64,000 nucleotides of DNA, taken from Mucilaginibacter myungsuensis. GTDB taxonomy: Bacteria > Bacteroidota > Bacteroidia > Sphingobacteriales > Sphingobacteriaceae. Position numbers and translations under genes: made by a program. This document shows positions 8,500-16,636 of the stretch, in pieces. The stretch's first letter is position 1. Each line of letters starts with the position of its first letter. The DNA lies in contig NZ_JADFFL010000010.1 in assembly GCF_015222005.1 (NCBI RefSeq), forward strand, positions 105,367 through 169,366, given 5' to 3'. The notes under the pieces were generated by a model. It saw only the letters and a program-made list of their open reading frames with translations, did no database searches and was not told the DNA's origin.

Positions 8500-9852
8500 T
8501 TATGAAGTTTTAGTGAAGTTTTGTCTTTTATTGAAAATGAGGGTGAACGTAGTGCCCTGTCCCTTGTGCGACTTAATACCAACATCTACCTGATGGAAGG
8601 TGGCAATACTCTTCACAATGGCCAGGCCCAACCCGTAACTTTCTGCCTCGTCGCTTTGTAGTTTTTCAAATCGGTTAAAGGCTTTTTCAATTTGGGGATC
8701 TTCCATGCCTATGCCTGTGTCGGCTATTTGAAGGGTGTAATATTCGTCGTTGATATCGTCCGTAATTACGATACTGCCGCTGTCATGATTGTATTTGATC
8801 GCGTTATTAATGATATTGAACAGCATGTTATGCAGCAGCGGGCGGTTACCCGTCATGCTGAATTGATAAGTTATGCGGTTGTAAAAAGTAATGTTTTTGG
8901 CCTCTAAACGATCTTCCAACTCTTCAGTAATTTCGGCCATCAGCTCGGGCATATCTATTTTATCCGTTTTGGCAAACTGGTTGTTCTCTACTTTAGATAT
9001 CAGTAAAAGGCTATTAATGATGGATCTAAGCCTGTTCAGCGTTTTTAACGACGCAAAGATCTTATTTTCGGCACTCTCGCTTAACTCTTCCTTAACCATC
9101 AGGTTCTCTAACCGAGTACTGATGATAGATATCGGTGTCAGCAGTTCGTGCGATACGTTGGCGATGAATTGTTTCTCTAACTGAAAGAGCGTCGATATTT
9201 TCTTCATCAACGTACTGATGCTATCATCCAACATTTTAAAATCGTACGTGGTGGTACTGATCGGTTCATGGTCAAAGTTGAGCGGATCGTTAACATTCAC
9301 CAGTTTTTTCTCGATGATTTTGTAGAAAGGTTGAAGGAGGTATTTGGTGAACACCATATCGCTCACCAGCGTTAATACTAAAGCCACGGCCAGCATCACC
9401 AAAGTGAATTTTTTAACGATATCTTTTAGATCCTCTACAGATTCAATGCTTTCACCTATCTCCAGCAGATAGGTCTTATTATCAAAATCAAAATAGGTGC
9501 TTAATACACGGTACACCTCGGGCACATTATCAACAATGCGCCGGTCGGTGCGGTACTTTATCTCTGATGAGATGTGGGGTTGATATGCCACCTGCTTGGC
9601 CGTTACATATTCCTGATTAAGAATGTTAAAATCGCGGTAGGTAGATCGTGTTTGGGTTTGCGATTCCAAAAATTCGTTCAGTTCGCCGGTGCTAAGGTCG
9701 TTCAACAGACGTACTTTACTTTTCTCTAAACGGGCCTCAATGTGGTTGACCGATATTTTCTCGATAAAAAAAAGTGTGATCAAACCTGTAAAAAGAATGA
9801 TCGCGATCTTGGTGAGGGTATTATATAGGGCCAGTTTAAACCGCAGTTTCAT
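8500..9852 (-). CDS. Membrane sensor histidine kinase
   Basis: The 450-residue kinase has TM1 (about 13-32), a periplasmic sensor region of about 115 residues, TM2 (about 148-168), a HAMP-like linker, a dimerisation helix with FIANVSHELLTP (His235), and the ATPase domain with NIINNAIKYN, DTGIGM and YGLGLAIV. It lies 12 bp after its response regulator and should be co-transcribed with it. A Leu replaces the usual Arg in HELRTP, a tolerated change in this group. The stimulus cannot be deduced; the periplasmic domain is not one I recognise. Confidence 0.95.
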   Translation of the reverse strand: MKLRFKLALYNTLTKIAIILFTGLITLFFIEKISVNHIEARLEKSKVRLLNDLSTGELNEFLESQTQTRSTYRDFNILNQEYVTAKQVAYQPHISSEIKYRTDRRIVDNVPEVYRVLSTYFDFDNKTYLLEIGESIESVEDLKDIVKKFTLVMLAVALVLTLVSDMVFTKYLLQPFYKIIEKKLVNVNDPLNFDHEPISTTTYDFKMLDDSISTLMKKISTLFQLEKQFIANVSHELLTPISIISTRLENLMVKEELSESAENKIFASLKTLNRLRSIINSLLLISKVENNQFAKTDKIDMPELMAEITEELEDRLEAKNITFYNRITYQFSMTGNRPLLHNMLFNIINNAIKYNHDSGSIVITDDINDEYYTLQIADTGIGMEDPQIEKAFNRFEKLQSDEAESYGLGLAIVKSIATFHQVDVGIKSHKGQGTTFTLIFNKRQNFTKTS

Positions 9853-9864
9853 AGTTGGGCGAGC

Positions 9865-10542
9865 TTAAATATTAATGCGATAACCAATGCTCCGCACCGT
9901 CTCGAACCATTCTATGGGCGCGCATACTGATAGTTTTTTACGCAGGTTCTTTACGTGTACATCCACAAAGTTCGAGTCGGAATTGATCTCCAGCACATCG
10001 CCCCAAACGTGTTCGGTCAAGTTGGTGCGCGATATTACTTTATTTTTGTTCAGCACCAGGTAGTTGAATATCTCAAATTCCTTTTTGGTGAGGTTGACAC
10101 GTTCGTTATTAAATTGTACCGTCCGGTTCTGGATGTTGATCTTAAATTCCTTCACCACCACATCATTACTTTCCAGCTTATGCTTGCGGCGGGTGATGGC
10201 ATGCATGCGGGCAAGCAACTCGTTCAGACTGAATGGCTTGGGCAGGTAGTCGTCGGCACCTTGTTCCAAACCATGGACACGGTCGTCCACTGCCCCACGT
10301 GCGGTCAGGATGATCACTGCGTCCTGCCTGCCGGGTATTTTTTTAAAGGTGGCCAGCAGGTCGAAACCGTTGCCGTCAGGTAAGCCCAGATCCAGCAAAA
10401 TAAAGTCGTAATTGTTCACAAATATCTTTTCGCTCGCGCTTTTGCTGGTGCGTGCGTGTTCCACAGTAAACCCTTCGCGACTCAAAAACTCGTCTATTTC
10501 GAGCGCAAGCCCCTTTTCGTCCTCAACGATCAATACATTCAT
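9865..10542 (-). CDS. Response regulator transcription factor, OmpR type
   Basis: The 225-residue protein starts at the ATG at 10542 (MNVLIVEDE). A longer open frame runs upstream but its translation has no receiver homology and overlaps the divergent gene. Receiver domain with acidic E7-D8, phosphoacceptor D51 in LLDLGLPDG and a conserved Lys in LPKPFS; winged-helix DNA-binding domain with TKKEFEIFNYLVLNKNKVIS and the C-terminal TVRSIGYRINI. First gene of a two-gene operon with the kinase downstream. Its targets might include the divergent GH130 gene 106 bp away, but this is only a guess from position. Confidence 0.94.
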   Translation of the reverse strand: MNVLIVEDEKGLALEIDEFLSREGFTVEHARTSKSASEKIFVNNYDFILLDLGLPDGNGFDLLATFKKIPGRQDAVIILTARGAVDDRVHGLEQGADDYLPKPFSLNELLARMHAITRRKHKLESNDVVVKEFKINIQNRTVQFNNERVNLTKKEFEIFNYLVLNKNKVISRTNLTEHVWGDVLEINSDSNFVDVHVKNLRKKLSVCAPIEWFETVRSIGYRINI

Positions 10543-10648
10543 AGCGATGCAATTTACAAAAACATAAAACTTATGGTAATTGCGTTTGTCTTGTAGGTAA
10601 GAATAAACAGCATACAGCTCCCAAAAACAACAGAAACTTGTTCGCATT

Positions 10649-12157
10649 ATGAGAATAGCCATCGAACGAAAGCCCGTAAGAGTAAATCCCGATAGTAAAC
10701 GTGTAATAGCCCGCTTTTTCTTTAACGGTAACGACCGCGCCAAAGAGGTGCTGCAACGCGTGATGAACATTAGCGAGGACGAGGCTTTCGGCATCGTATC
10801 CCCCATATTGCAGGAGTATTCTAAACGCCACCGTAATATCACCCGCGTACTTAACCGCCACTGCGCCAAACTGAAGAACCTTTTTGAGGAACTCAGCATC
10901 GATTTTGACAGCCTGACGGTTTACCGCAAATTGCTGATCGGATCTTACTTCACGCACGAATATTCTATCGAATCGGCAGCATTCTTTAATCCTTCTATCG
11001 TGGACGATCCTGACCAATCCGAATTAGAGGATGGCGAACGCCGCGTGATCATGAGTTTCCGCGCAGTGGGCGAGGGACACATATCATCTATCACTTTCCG
11101 CCGTGCTTTGTTGGATAAGCATAATAATATTACCGTGCTGCCGGCCGGCGATTATATTGACGAGGCCGAGATCGTTAGGAATGCCGTTTATAATAAGAAA
11201 TTGTTCTTTGAGAAAGCGGTGTCTACTCAGATCAACGTATCGGTATTGAGCGAGTTAGAATCTAAATTGGATCACCACTTTGAATATGCCAATCTGCGCC
11301 GCATCATTCAGGATTCGCAGCAATTGCAGGAAGATGATATGGCCCGTTTGGAGTACGATAAAGTGCTTTGGCTGGCCGATAGTTATTACGAGATCGTTTT
11401 CTCGATGGATACCGATATATCCGACCGGGTGATCTTCCCGATATCCGAATACGAACGTAAAGGTATTGAGGATGCCCGTTTTGTAAAGTTCGTTAAAGAG
11501 GACGGCACCTTCATTTACTACGCAACGTATACGGCTTACGACGGTTCGCTGATCATGCCGAAACTGTTGCAGACCACCAATTTTTACGATTTTCGCATTA
11601 TGCCGCTTTATGGCGATGGTGCACAGAATAAGAACCTGGCGCTGTTCCCTCGTAAGATAAATGGAAAATATGCTATGATGTCCCGCATTGACGGCTGCAA
11701 TAACTACATCATGTATTCGGACAAGATCAACGTATGGGAGAAACCTCAGCTGCTGCAAAAACCATACTTCCCATGGGAATTCGTTCAGATAGGTAACTGC
11801 GGTTCACCGATAGAGCATGCGAAAGGCTGGCTGATCATTACCCACGGCGTTGGTCCAATGCGTCGCTACGTATTAGGGGCCAGCCTGCTGGATCTGGAAG
11901 ACCCAACTAAAGAGATCGGTCGCTTAAAAGAACCACTGCTAATCCCAAATAATGACGAGCGCGAAGGTTATGTTCCTAATGTGCTTTACTCTTGTGGATC
12001 TATCGTGCACAACAATAAACTGATCGTGCCTTATGGCTTGTCTGATTATTCAACTTCATTTGCCGAAGTGGATATGGACGCGTTGGTGAATCGATTGCTG
12101 AAAGATGGTCCGGCTATTCCGGATGCTGCCCCGGCAGCCCAATTGGCGACATCATAA
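10649..12157 (+). CDS. GH130-family glycosidase/phosphorylase
   Basis: The 502-residue cytoplasmic protein (no signal peptide) resembles glycoside hydrolase family 130, mainly inorganic-phosphate-dependent phosphorylases of beta-mannosides. The five-bladed propeller half (about 230-480) contains GIEDARFVKF, NKNLALFPRKINGKYAMMSR, GNCGSPIEHAKGWLIITHG and GYVPNVLYSCG, all typical of the family. The N-terminal 230 residues are mostly helical, as in the longer GH130 members of Bacteroidota. It ends at a clear terminator. Two GT4-type glycosyltransferase genes lie 3-8 kb away on the other strand. The exact substrate is unknown. Confidence 0.85.
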   Translation: MRIAIERKPVRVNPDSKRVIARFFFNGNDRAKEVLQRVMNISEDEAFGIVSPILQEYSKRHRNITRVLNRHCAKLKNLFEELSIDFDSLTVYRKLLIGSYFTHEYSIESAAFFNPSIVDDPDQSELEDGERRVIMSFRAVGEGHISSITFRRALLDKHNNITVLPAGDYIDEAEIVRNAVYNKKLFFEKAVSTQINVSVLSELESKLDHHFEYANLRRIIQDSQQLQEDDMARLEYDKVLWLADSYYEIVFSMDTDISDRVIFPISEYERKGIEDARFVKFVKEDGTFIYYATYTAYDGSLIMPKLLQTTNFYDFRIMPLYGDGAQNKNLALFPRKINGKYAMMSRIDGCNNYIMYSDKINVWEKPQLLQKPYFPWEFVQIGNCGSPIEHAKGWLIITHGVGPMRRYVLGASLLDLEDPTKEIGRLKEPLLIPNNDEREGYVPNVLYSCGSIVHNNKLIVPYGLSDYSTSFAEVDMDALVNRLLKDGPAIPDAAPAAQLATS

Positions 12158-12183
12158 TTCTGATCATAAAATATCGTTATACC

Positions 12184-12220
12184 AAGCGGTGCAGGGTTGT
12201 CCTTGCGCCGCTTTTGTTTT
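12184..12220 (+). terminator. Terminator of the GH130 gene
   Basis: AAGCGGTGCAGGG, loop TTGT, CCTTGCGCCGCTT (G-T pairs tolerated), then TTGTTTTTAATT. It lies 27 bp after the stop codon. Confidence 0.85.
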
Positions 12221-12247
12221 TAATTGATTACTTTGCTTCCACTATTT

Positions 12248-13510
12248 ATGAAGCGGATATTTCTATTTTTTTGTTTGTTGAGCGGACTGGCGGCATCGGC
12301 GCAAACGCTTGTTACGGAGGATGACCGCGTGTTCTCGCCCGTTATAAAAAGTGTACAGCTTTATCCCGTAGGGAAAGAGAGCGTGCTGCCCGTCATCGCC
12401 CTGAATAGTTCGGAACAGTTGCTCCTATCTTTTGATGAGATCAGCAATAGCTCGCGCACTTATAACTACACCTTTCAACACTGCGACGCGCAATGGATTC
12501 CATCAAAATTAACACCGCTGGAATATATCGCCGGGTTTCAGGACGACAGGTTGCGGGACTATAGCTATTCATCGGTCACCCGAAAAAAATATGTGCATTA
12601 CGAGTTGAAATTCCCCGACCGCAGCATGATGCCGAAAATATCAGGTAATTATCTGTTGAAGGTTTTTGAATTTGATAAAGATAAGCCTGTGCTTACCCGC
12701 CGGTTTTACGTGGTGAACACACGCGTGAGCGTAGCTGCCGACATTGTGGCATCGCCAAACACGGCCTTGCGCGAGACCAATCAAAAAGTGAATTTTCAGT
12801 TAGACTATACCGGCCTGCCGGTGAGCAGCGCTTATAACGATATCAAAGTGTTCATTATGCAGAACGCCCGTTCGCCATGGGGATTAATGAACTTGAAACC
12901 GACAATGATCCGTGGCACGCAACTGATCTATAACGACGTTAATATTAACGATTTTGCGGGCGGCAACGAGTTTCGTCGCTTTGATACGCGGACTTTAAGA
13001 TTAAACTCCGAACGGGTCGAGCGCATCTATCGTGATACCGCCAATACAGTAATGCTGCTGACCGACCGCCCGCGCGATAAACCGAACTACACATTCTTGT
13101 TCGACAATAACGGTAAATACTTCATTGGCAATCAGGATGGCCGCGATGCCCGGACAGATGGCGATTATGCGCATGTTTATTTTAATCTTGCCGCCAATAA
13201 GACGGATAGGGAAGGTACAGCCTACGTGGTCGGGCAGTTCAATAACTACCAGCTGAACGAACAGAGCAAGATGAGTTTCGACAACCTGAGTAACCGTTTT
13301 TATACCGACATATCCTTGAAGCAGGGCGTTTACGATTACGAATATATCTGGGTAGACCAGTCGAGCAAAAAGGTGGACCGTATTATGTTGGAGGGTACCC
13401 ATTTCGAGACCGAGAACGATTACCAGTTATTGGTCTATTTCCGCCCGGCCAACGCCCGCTGGGATGAGTTGGTAGGATATAGGTTGCTGAATACGGGAGT
13501 GAAGAAATAG
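12248..13510 (+). CDS. DUF5103 protein, type IX secretion system Plug-like
   Basis: The 420-residue protein has a signal peptide (MKRIFLFFCLLSGLAASAQ) followed by a beta-rich body matching DUF5103, the family of the Plug protein that seals the SprA/Sov translocon of the type IX secretion system on the periplasmic side. Recognisable blocks are QLYPVGKESVLPVIALNSSE, YNYTFQHCDAQWIPSKL, GYF-like LPVSSAYNDIKVFIMQN and the C-terminal YVVGQFNNYQLNEQSKM, a starch-binding-like fold. The start at 12248 is chosen because it gives a normal signal peptide; the frame opens eight codons earlier. Family assignment is from recall of conserved blocks; no other T9SS core gene is in the window. Confidence 0.82.
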   Translation: MKRIFLFFCLLSGLAASAQTLVTEDDRVFSPVIKSVQLYPVGKESVLPVIALNSSEQLLLSFDEISNSSRTYNYTFQHCDAQWIPSKLTPLEYIAGFQDDRLRDYSYSSVTRKKYVHYELKFPDRSMMPKISGNYLLKVFEFDKDKPVLTRRFYVVNTRVSVAADIVASPNTALRETNQKVNFQLDYTGLPVSSAYNDIKVFIMQNARSPWGLMNLKPTMIRGTQLIYNDVNINDFAGGNEFRRFDTRTLRLNSERVERIYRDTANTVMLLTDRPRDKPNYTFLFDNNGKYFIGNQDGRDARTDGDYAHVYFNLAANKTDREGTAYVVGQFNNYQLNEQSKMSFDNLSNRFYTDISLKQGVYDYEYIWVDQSSKKVDRIMLEGTHFETENDYQLLVYFRPANARWDELVGYRLLNTGVKK

Positions 13511-13517
13511 CCCCCCC

Positions 13518-13571
13518 CAGCCCCCTAAAGGGGGAGTAAAAATGCGAAGGGCTGTCCCGATAGTTATCGGG
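13518..13571. terminator. Two hairpins after the Plug-like gene
   Basis: CCCCCTAAAGGGGG just past the stop codon, and CCCGATAGTTATCGGG at 13556-13571 with perfect 7-bp arms. No strong T-tract follows either. They probably end or stabilise the upstream message. Confidence 0.5.
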
Positions 13572-13633
13572 AGCCATTTGCGAAATGATAAAACGGTGCT
13601 AAACCATTACTTTTACATCTTAACTAACGCCCT

Positions 13634-14155
13634 ATGGAGCCACGCTCGCCGAAAATATCTTTTACCATTATGAATGAGTTGGTTTTGCCCAACGATACCA
13701 ACACGCTTAATAACCTGATGGGTGGCCGCCTGTTGCACTGGATGGATATCGCTGCGGCCATATCTGCCCAAAAGCACTGCAATAGCATTGTGGTGACGGC
13801 TTCGGTAGATAATGTATCGTTTAAAAACCCGATCAAGCTGGGCGATGTTGTGAGCATCGAAGCTAAAGTGACCCGCGCTTTCAACACCTCGGTAGAGGTG
13901 CGGATGGACGTGTGGGCGCAAAATATTCCATCGGGTACTAAAGTGAAAAGTAACGAAGCTTATTACACCTTCGTCGCGCTTGACGCGAATAGCAAAGCAG
14001 TTAAAGTGCCGGAGTTAGTGCCTGATACCGACGAAGAACAAGTGTTATATGAAGGCGCACTCCGCCGCCGTCAGTTGCGTTTGATCTTAGGCGGCAAAAT
14101 GGATCCCGATGACGCGACGGAATTGAAGGCTTTATTTTTTGCAGCTAAGCAGTAG
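13634..14155 (+). CDS. Acyl-CoA thioesterase, hotdog fold
   Basis: The 173-residue protein is a single hotdog-fold thioesterase of the YciA/BFIT type: NTLNNLMGGRLLHWMDIAAA carries the hotdog helix, followed by VVTASVDNVSFKNPIKLGDV and EVRMDVWAQN. It should hydrolyse acyl-CoA to free acid and CoA in the cytoplasm. The C-terminal 30 residues (LRRRQLRLILGG onward) are polar and helical. It stands alone between two hairpin-rich gaps. Substrate chain length is not predictable. Confidence 0.88.
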   Translation: MEPRSPKISFTIMNELVLPNDTNTLNNLMGGRLLHWMDIAAAISAQKHCNSIVVTASVDNVSFKNPIKLGDVVSIEAKVTRAFNTSVEVRMDVWAQNIPSGTKVKSNEAYYTFVALDANSKAVKVPELVPDTDEEQVLYEGALRRRQLRLILGGKMDPDDATELKALFFAAKQ

Positions 14156-14165
14156 AATAAAAACA

Positions 14166-14273
14166 TGTCATTCTCTGAGCATCGCGAAGAAACTTTTCCA
14201 CTATACAAGACCGCTAAGCAGGTCTGATTTACTTAATGATGATGGTCCTTCACTACGTTCAGGATAACAAAAT
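14166..14273. repeat. Degenerate dispersed hairpin element
   Basis: The left end TGTCATTCTCTGAGCATCGC and the right end GGTCCTTCACTACGTTCAGG belong to two related intergenic repeat types and do not pair well with each other. The right end matches the element at 55882-55982. It looks like a decayed or hybrid copy. Confidence 0.55.
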
Positions 14274-14283
14274 AGTATGGATG

Positions 14284-14688
14284 CTAACTACCCAGCTCTA
14301 ATATCCTGTCAAATTCCTCAAGCTTAACACTCATTACCGATAAACGGCCCTGGCGCACCAGGCCAATGTCTTTAAGGAATGGGTCGGCTTTAATGGTCTC
14401 TAAGGTCACTGTTTTTTTAAGCGTTTCCACCGGGGATAGGTCAACTACTACCCAATTCGGATCTTCGGTAGTAGGATCCTGATAAGCGGTCTTAACCACT
14501 TTTGCTATACCGACAACCTCTTTACCCTCGTTACTGTGATACCAAAGCACCAGGTCGCCCTCGGCCATAGCACGCAGGTTGTTGCGAGCCTGATAGTTAC
14601 GCACGCCATCCCAAAAAGTGCGGCCATCGCTTAAAAATTTATCCCAGCTATATTTAAAAGGTTCGGATTTTACTAACCAATGGTTCAT
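14284..14688 (-). CDS. EVE domain-containing protein
   Basis: The 134-residue protein is a single EVE domain, a PUA-like fold that binds modified bases in DNA or RNA: it opens with MNHWLVKSEPFKYSWD and has GVRNYQARNNLRAM, GDLVLWYHSNEGKEVVGIAK and WVVVDLSP. The ATG at 14688 is the natural start; the 15 residues upstream are not part of the domain. EVE proteins occur both as housekeeping RNA-related proteins and in restriction loci; no restriction genes are nearby, so the former is more likely here. Confidence 0.93.
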   Translation of the reverse strand: MNHWLVKSEPFKYSWDKFLSDGRTFWDGVRNYQARNNLRAMAEGDLVLWYHSNEGKEVVGIAKVVKTAYQDPTTEDPNWVVVDLSPVETLKKTVTLETIKADPFLKDIGLVRQGRLSVMSVKLEEFDRILELGS

Positions 14689-14739
14689 TTGCAGATCAAT
14701 ATTGAAGCTGTAAAAATGAACAAAAGCAGCCAAATAAAA

Positions 14740-14769
14740 AAGCCGGAAAGCTTGTAGCTTCCCGGCTTA
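14740..14769 (-). terminator. Terminator of the outer-membrane barrel gene
   Basis: AGCCGGAAAGC, loop TTGTA, GCTTCCCGGCT, followed on the minus strand by TTTTTTATTTGG. It lies about 55 bp past the stop codon of the barrel gene. Confidence 0.85.
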
Positions 14770-14824
14770 GTACTGTTGAACTCAAGTCTTGATTCCTGAT
14801 TCTTTTCTCTTGATCCTCTCCGAT

Positions 14825-15409
14825 CTACATCCTCACGTCGCCCTTAACTTTGTTGGCTGTGCTTCTGCCCGGTAGGTAGATCTGGAAACCGAAAGAAAGG
14901 TTCAGATCATGAGCATAAGTTTGGCTACCGAAACCAACGTTGCCGTTATATTTCAGTAAGGTCTCTAAGCCAATGTTCGGGGTAATAAAGTAGGCAAAAC
15001 CAGGGCCAAAGCCCAATGCAAGACCGTTGGTATTAGCACCGCCGTTACTTACGTTACGACCCCCGATACCTACATTGGCCTCACCAAAAAAGCGACCATG
15101 TTTTAATACCGCAACATCGTTGCCGGTATAATAGCGACCTAAACCACCTGCACCATAATCAAACACGGTGCTTGATCCTTTTGCGGTTTGTACACCAAGG
15201 TTTACATAACCACCTAAGGCTACATTGTCCACCACGAACCAGGCGGCTTTTGGGGTAATGTTAAGGCTAAAAACGTTTGGCGAGTTCAATCCAAAGTTGA
15301 TGTTGCTTAAGTTACCGCCAACCATCACGTTACCTTCCTGGATCTGTGCTTTTGCAGTAAATGTGCCTGCCAATAGAGTGACCAAGGCAATAAAAGTAAA
15401 TTTTTTCAT
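14825..15409 (-). CDS. Outer membrane beta-barrel protein
   Basis: The 194-residue protein has a signal peptide (MKKFTFIALVTLLAGTFTAKA) and then alternating hydrophobic and glycine-rich strands typical of small 8-stranded barrels of Bacteroidota (VMVGGNLSNINFGL, NVALGGYVNLGVQT, GRFFGEANVGIGG, LALGFGPGFAYFITPNIGLE). It would sit in the outer membrane. The last 12 residues after the final strand (LSFGFQIYLPG) form a short polar tail. The gene is single with its own terminator. Specific function unknown. Confidence 0.85.
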   Translation of the reverse strand: MKKFTFIALVTLLAGTFTAKAQIQEGNVMVGGNLSNINFGLNSPNVFSLNITPKAAWFVVDNVALGGYVNLGVQTAKGSSTVFDYGAGGLGRYYTGNDVAVLKHGRFFGEANVGIGGRNVSNGGANTNGLALGFGPGFAYFITPNIGLETLLKYNGNVGFGSQTYAHDLNLSFGFQIYLPGRSTANKVKGDVRM

Positions 15410-15478
15410 AATAGATATGTTTTGTTTAGTAACACGATAAGGTTATAGTTGTTCAGTTAAACCTTGGTTAAAATGCAT

Positions 15479-16480
15479 TTAAGAGATCTTTTCGTACAAC
15501 TTCCAATAATCATCCACCATTTTATCTCCGCTAAACTTAGCTACGGCATGTTCACGGCAATAACCTCGGTCTATATTTTTTAGATCATTCACCACGGTAA
15601 CCGCTTCATCAACATTACTCACTAAAAAACCGGTCTTTTCATGCTCGATCAGTTCAGGCATCGATCCGCGGTTGAAAGCAATCACTGGTGTGCCGCATAG
15701 CATGCATTCGGCTACGCTCATACCAAATGGTTCGTTAAAATTGATGGGGTGGAGCAGGGCAAGAGCGTGACCTAATAATTCCTTCCGTTTATCCGGACCG
15801 GCATGACCCACGTATTGGATCTGGTCGTTCAACTCGGGTTCAATCTTGTTTTTGTAATAGCCTTCATCCTGAATAATACCGGCGATCAACAGTCGGCGTT
15901 TGGTTTGCTTAGCGATCTGTATAGCTTCCCAGCAGCCTTTATCATGGTGGATGCGCCCGAAATAAAGCAGATAATCATCCGGCTGGGCCACAAAGTCAAA
16001 ATCCTTTGGGTCCATACCGTTGTAAACCGTTGCCAGATATTCCAGATCGGGACTACGGTCGGCATTACTTATGGACACATAATGCCCTGAATGGTTATAC
16101 TTTTTATATACGGGGACGATCCTTGGCGACGAAAAACCATGTATTGTAGTGATCAGCGGCGTTTTGATCAAGCCGGAATACGTCAGCGGCAAAAAGTCGA
16201 AGTTATTATGGATGATATGGAAATCTCCCGCCTGCTCCATCAGGTTGCTGATATGCAGGCATTCCAAAACTTTAGCATCTTGGGTGCGGTCTTCCTCATA
16301 TCCCGTATCGCATATCGATGATAGTTTACCGGCGGTGATAGAATCGCCTGTAGCGAATAAGGTAACATCAGCGCCTTTTTTGACCATGCCCTCGGCTATG
16401 GTGCTGGCTATTTGTTCCCAAGGCCCGTAATGCCTTGGCGGGGTACGCCAGGCCACGGGTGATAAAATGGCTATTTTCAT
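15479..16480 (-). CDS. Glycosyltransferase family 4
   Basis: The 333-residue GT-B glycosyltransferase has an N-terminal acceptor domain starting MKIAILSPVAW with RHYGPWEQIASTIAEG, and a C-terminal nucleotide-sugar domain with LLYFGRIHHDKGCWEAIQIA, HPINFNEPFGMSVAECMLCG and TPVIAFNRGSMPEL, including the E-x7-E motif of GT4 enzymes. Cytoplasmic. It is transcribed in the same direction as the larger glycosyltransferase upstream, 156 bp apart, with a dispersed hairpin between. Together with the GH130 gene at 10649 it may belong to one glycoside pathway. Confidence 0.93.
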   Translation of the reverse strand: MKIAILSPVAWRTPPRHYGPWEQIASTIAEGMVKKGADVTLFATGDSITAGKLSSICDTGYEEDRTQDAKVLECLHISNLMEQAGDFHIIHNNFDFLPLTYSGLIKTPLITTIHGFSSPRIVPVYKKYNHSGHYVSISNADRSPDLEYLATVYNGMDPKDFDFVAQPDDYLLYFGRIHHDKGCWEAIQIAKQTKRRLLIAGIIQDEGYYKNKIEPELNDQIQYVGHAGPDKRKELLGHALALLHPINFNEPFGMSVAECMLCGTPVIAFNRGSMPELIEHEKTGFLVSNVDEAVTVVNDLKNIDRGYCREHAVAKFSGDKMVDDYWKLYEKIS

Positions 16481-16539
16481 TTATGTAGTTTATTTGAGTT
16501 ATCGGTGTGAGTATTGCTACCGACAGTGCTGACAAAAAA

Positions 16540-16618
16540 GGGTGTCATGCTGAGCTTGTCGAAGCATGGTGGGCAGGGCCTCTGCGCTCCACCCATCGAC
16601 GGGCTCAGGGTGACACCC
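16540..16618. repeat. Dispersed hairpin element, CTGAGC type
   Basis: GGGTGTCATGCTGAGCTTGT on the left and its imperfect complement GGGCTCAGGGTGACACCC on the right, about 79 bp. It has the same layout as the other intergenic palindromes but a different arm sequence. Confidence 0.7.
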
Positions 16619-16636
16619 TCGTATTATGATGTTGAG

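Noticed and set aside
9865..10899. Long 344-codon frame covering the response regulator
   Set aside because: The first 119 residues have no similarity to receiver domains and overlap the divergent GH130 gene; MNVLIVEDE at 10542 is the normal start.
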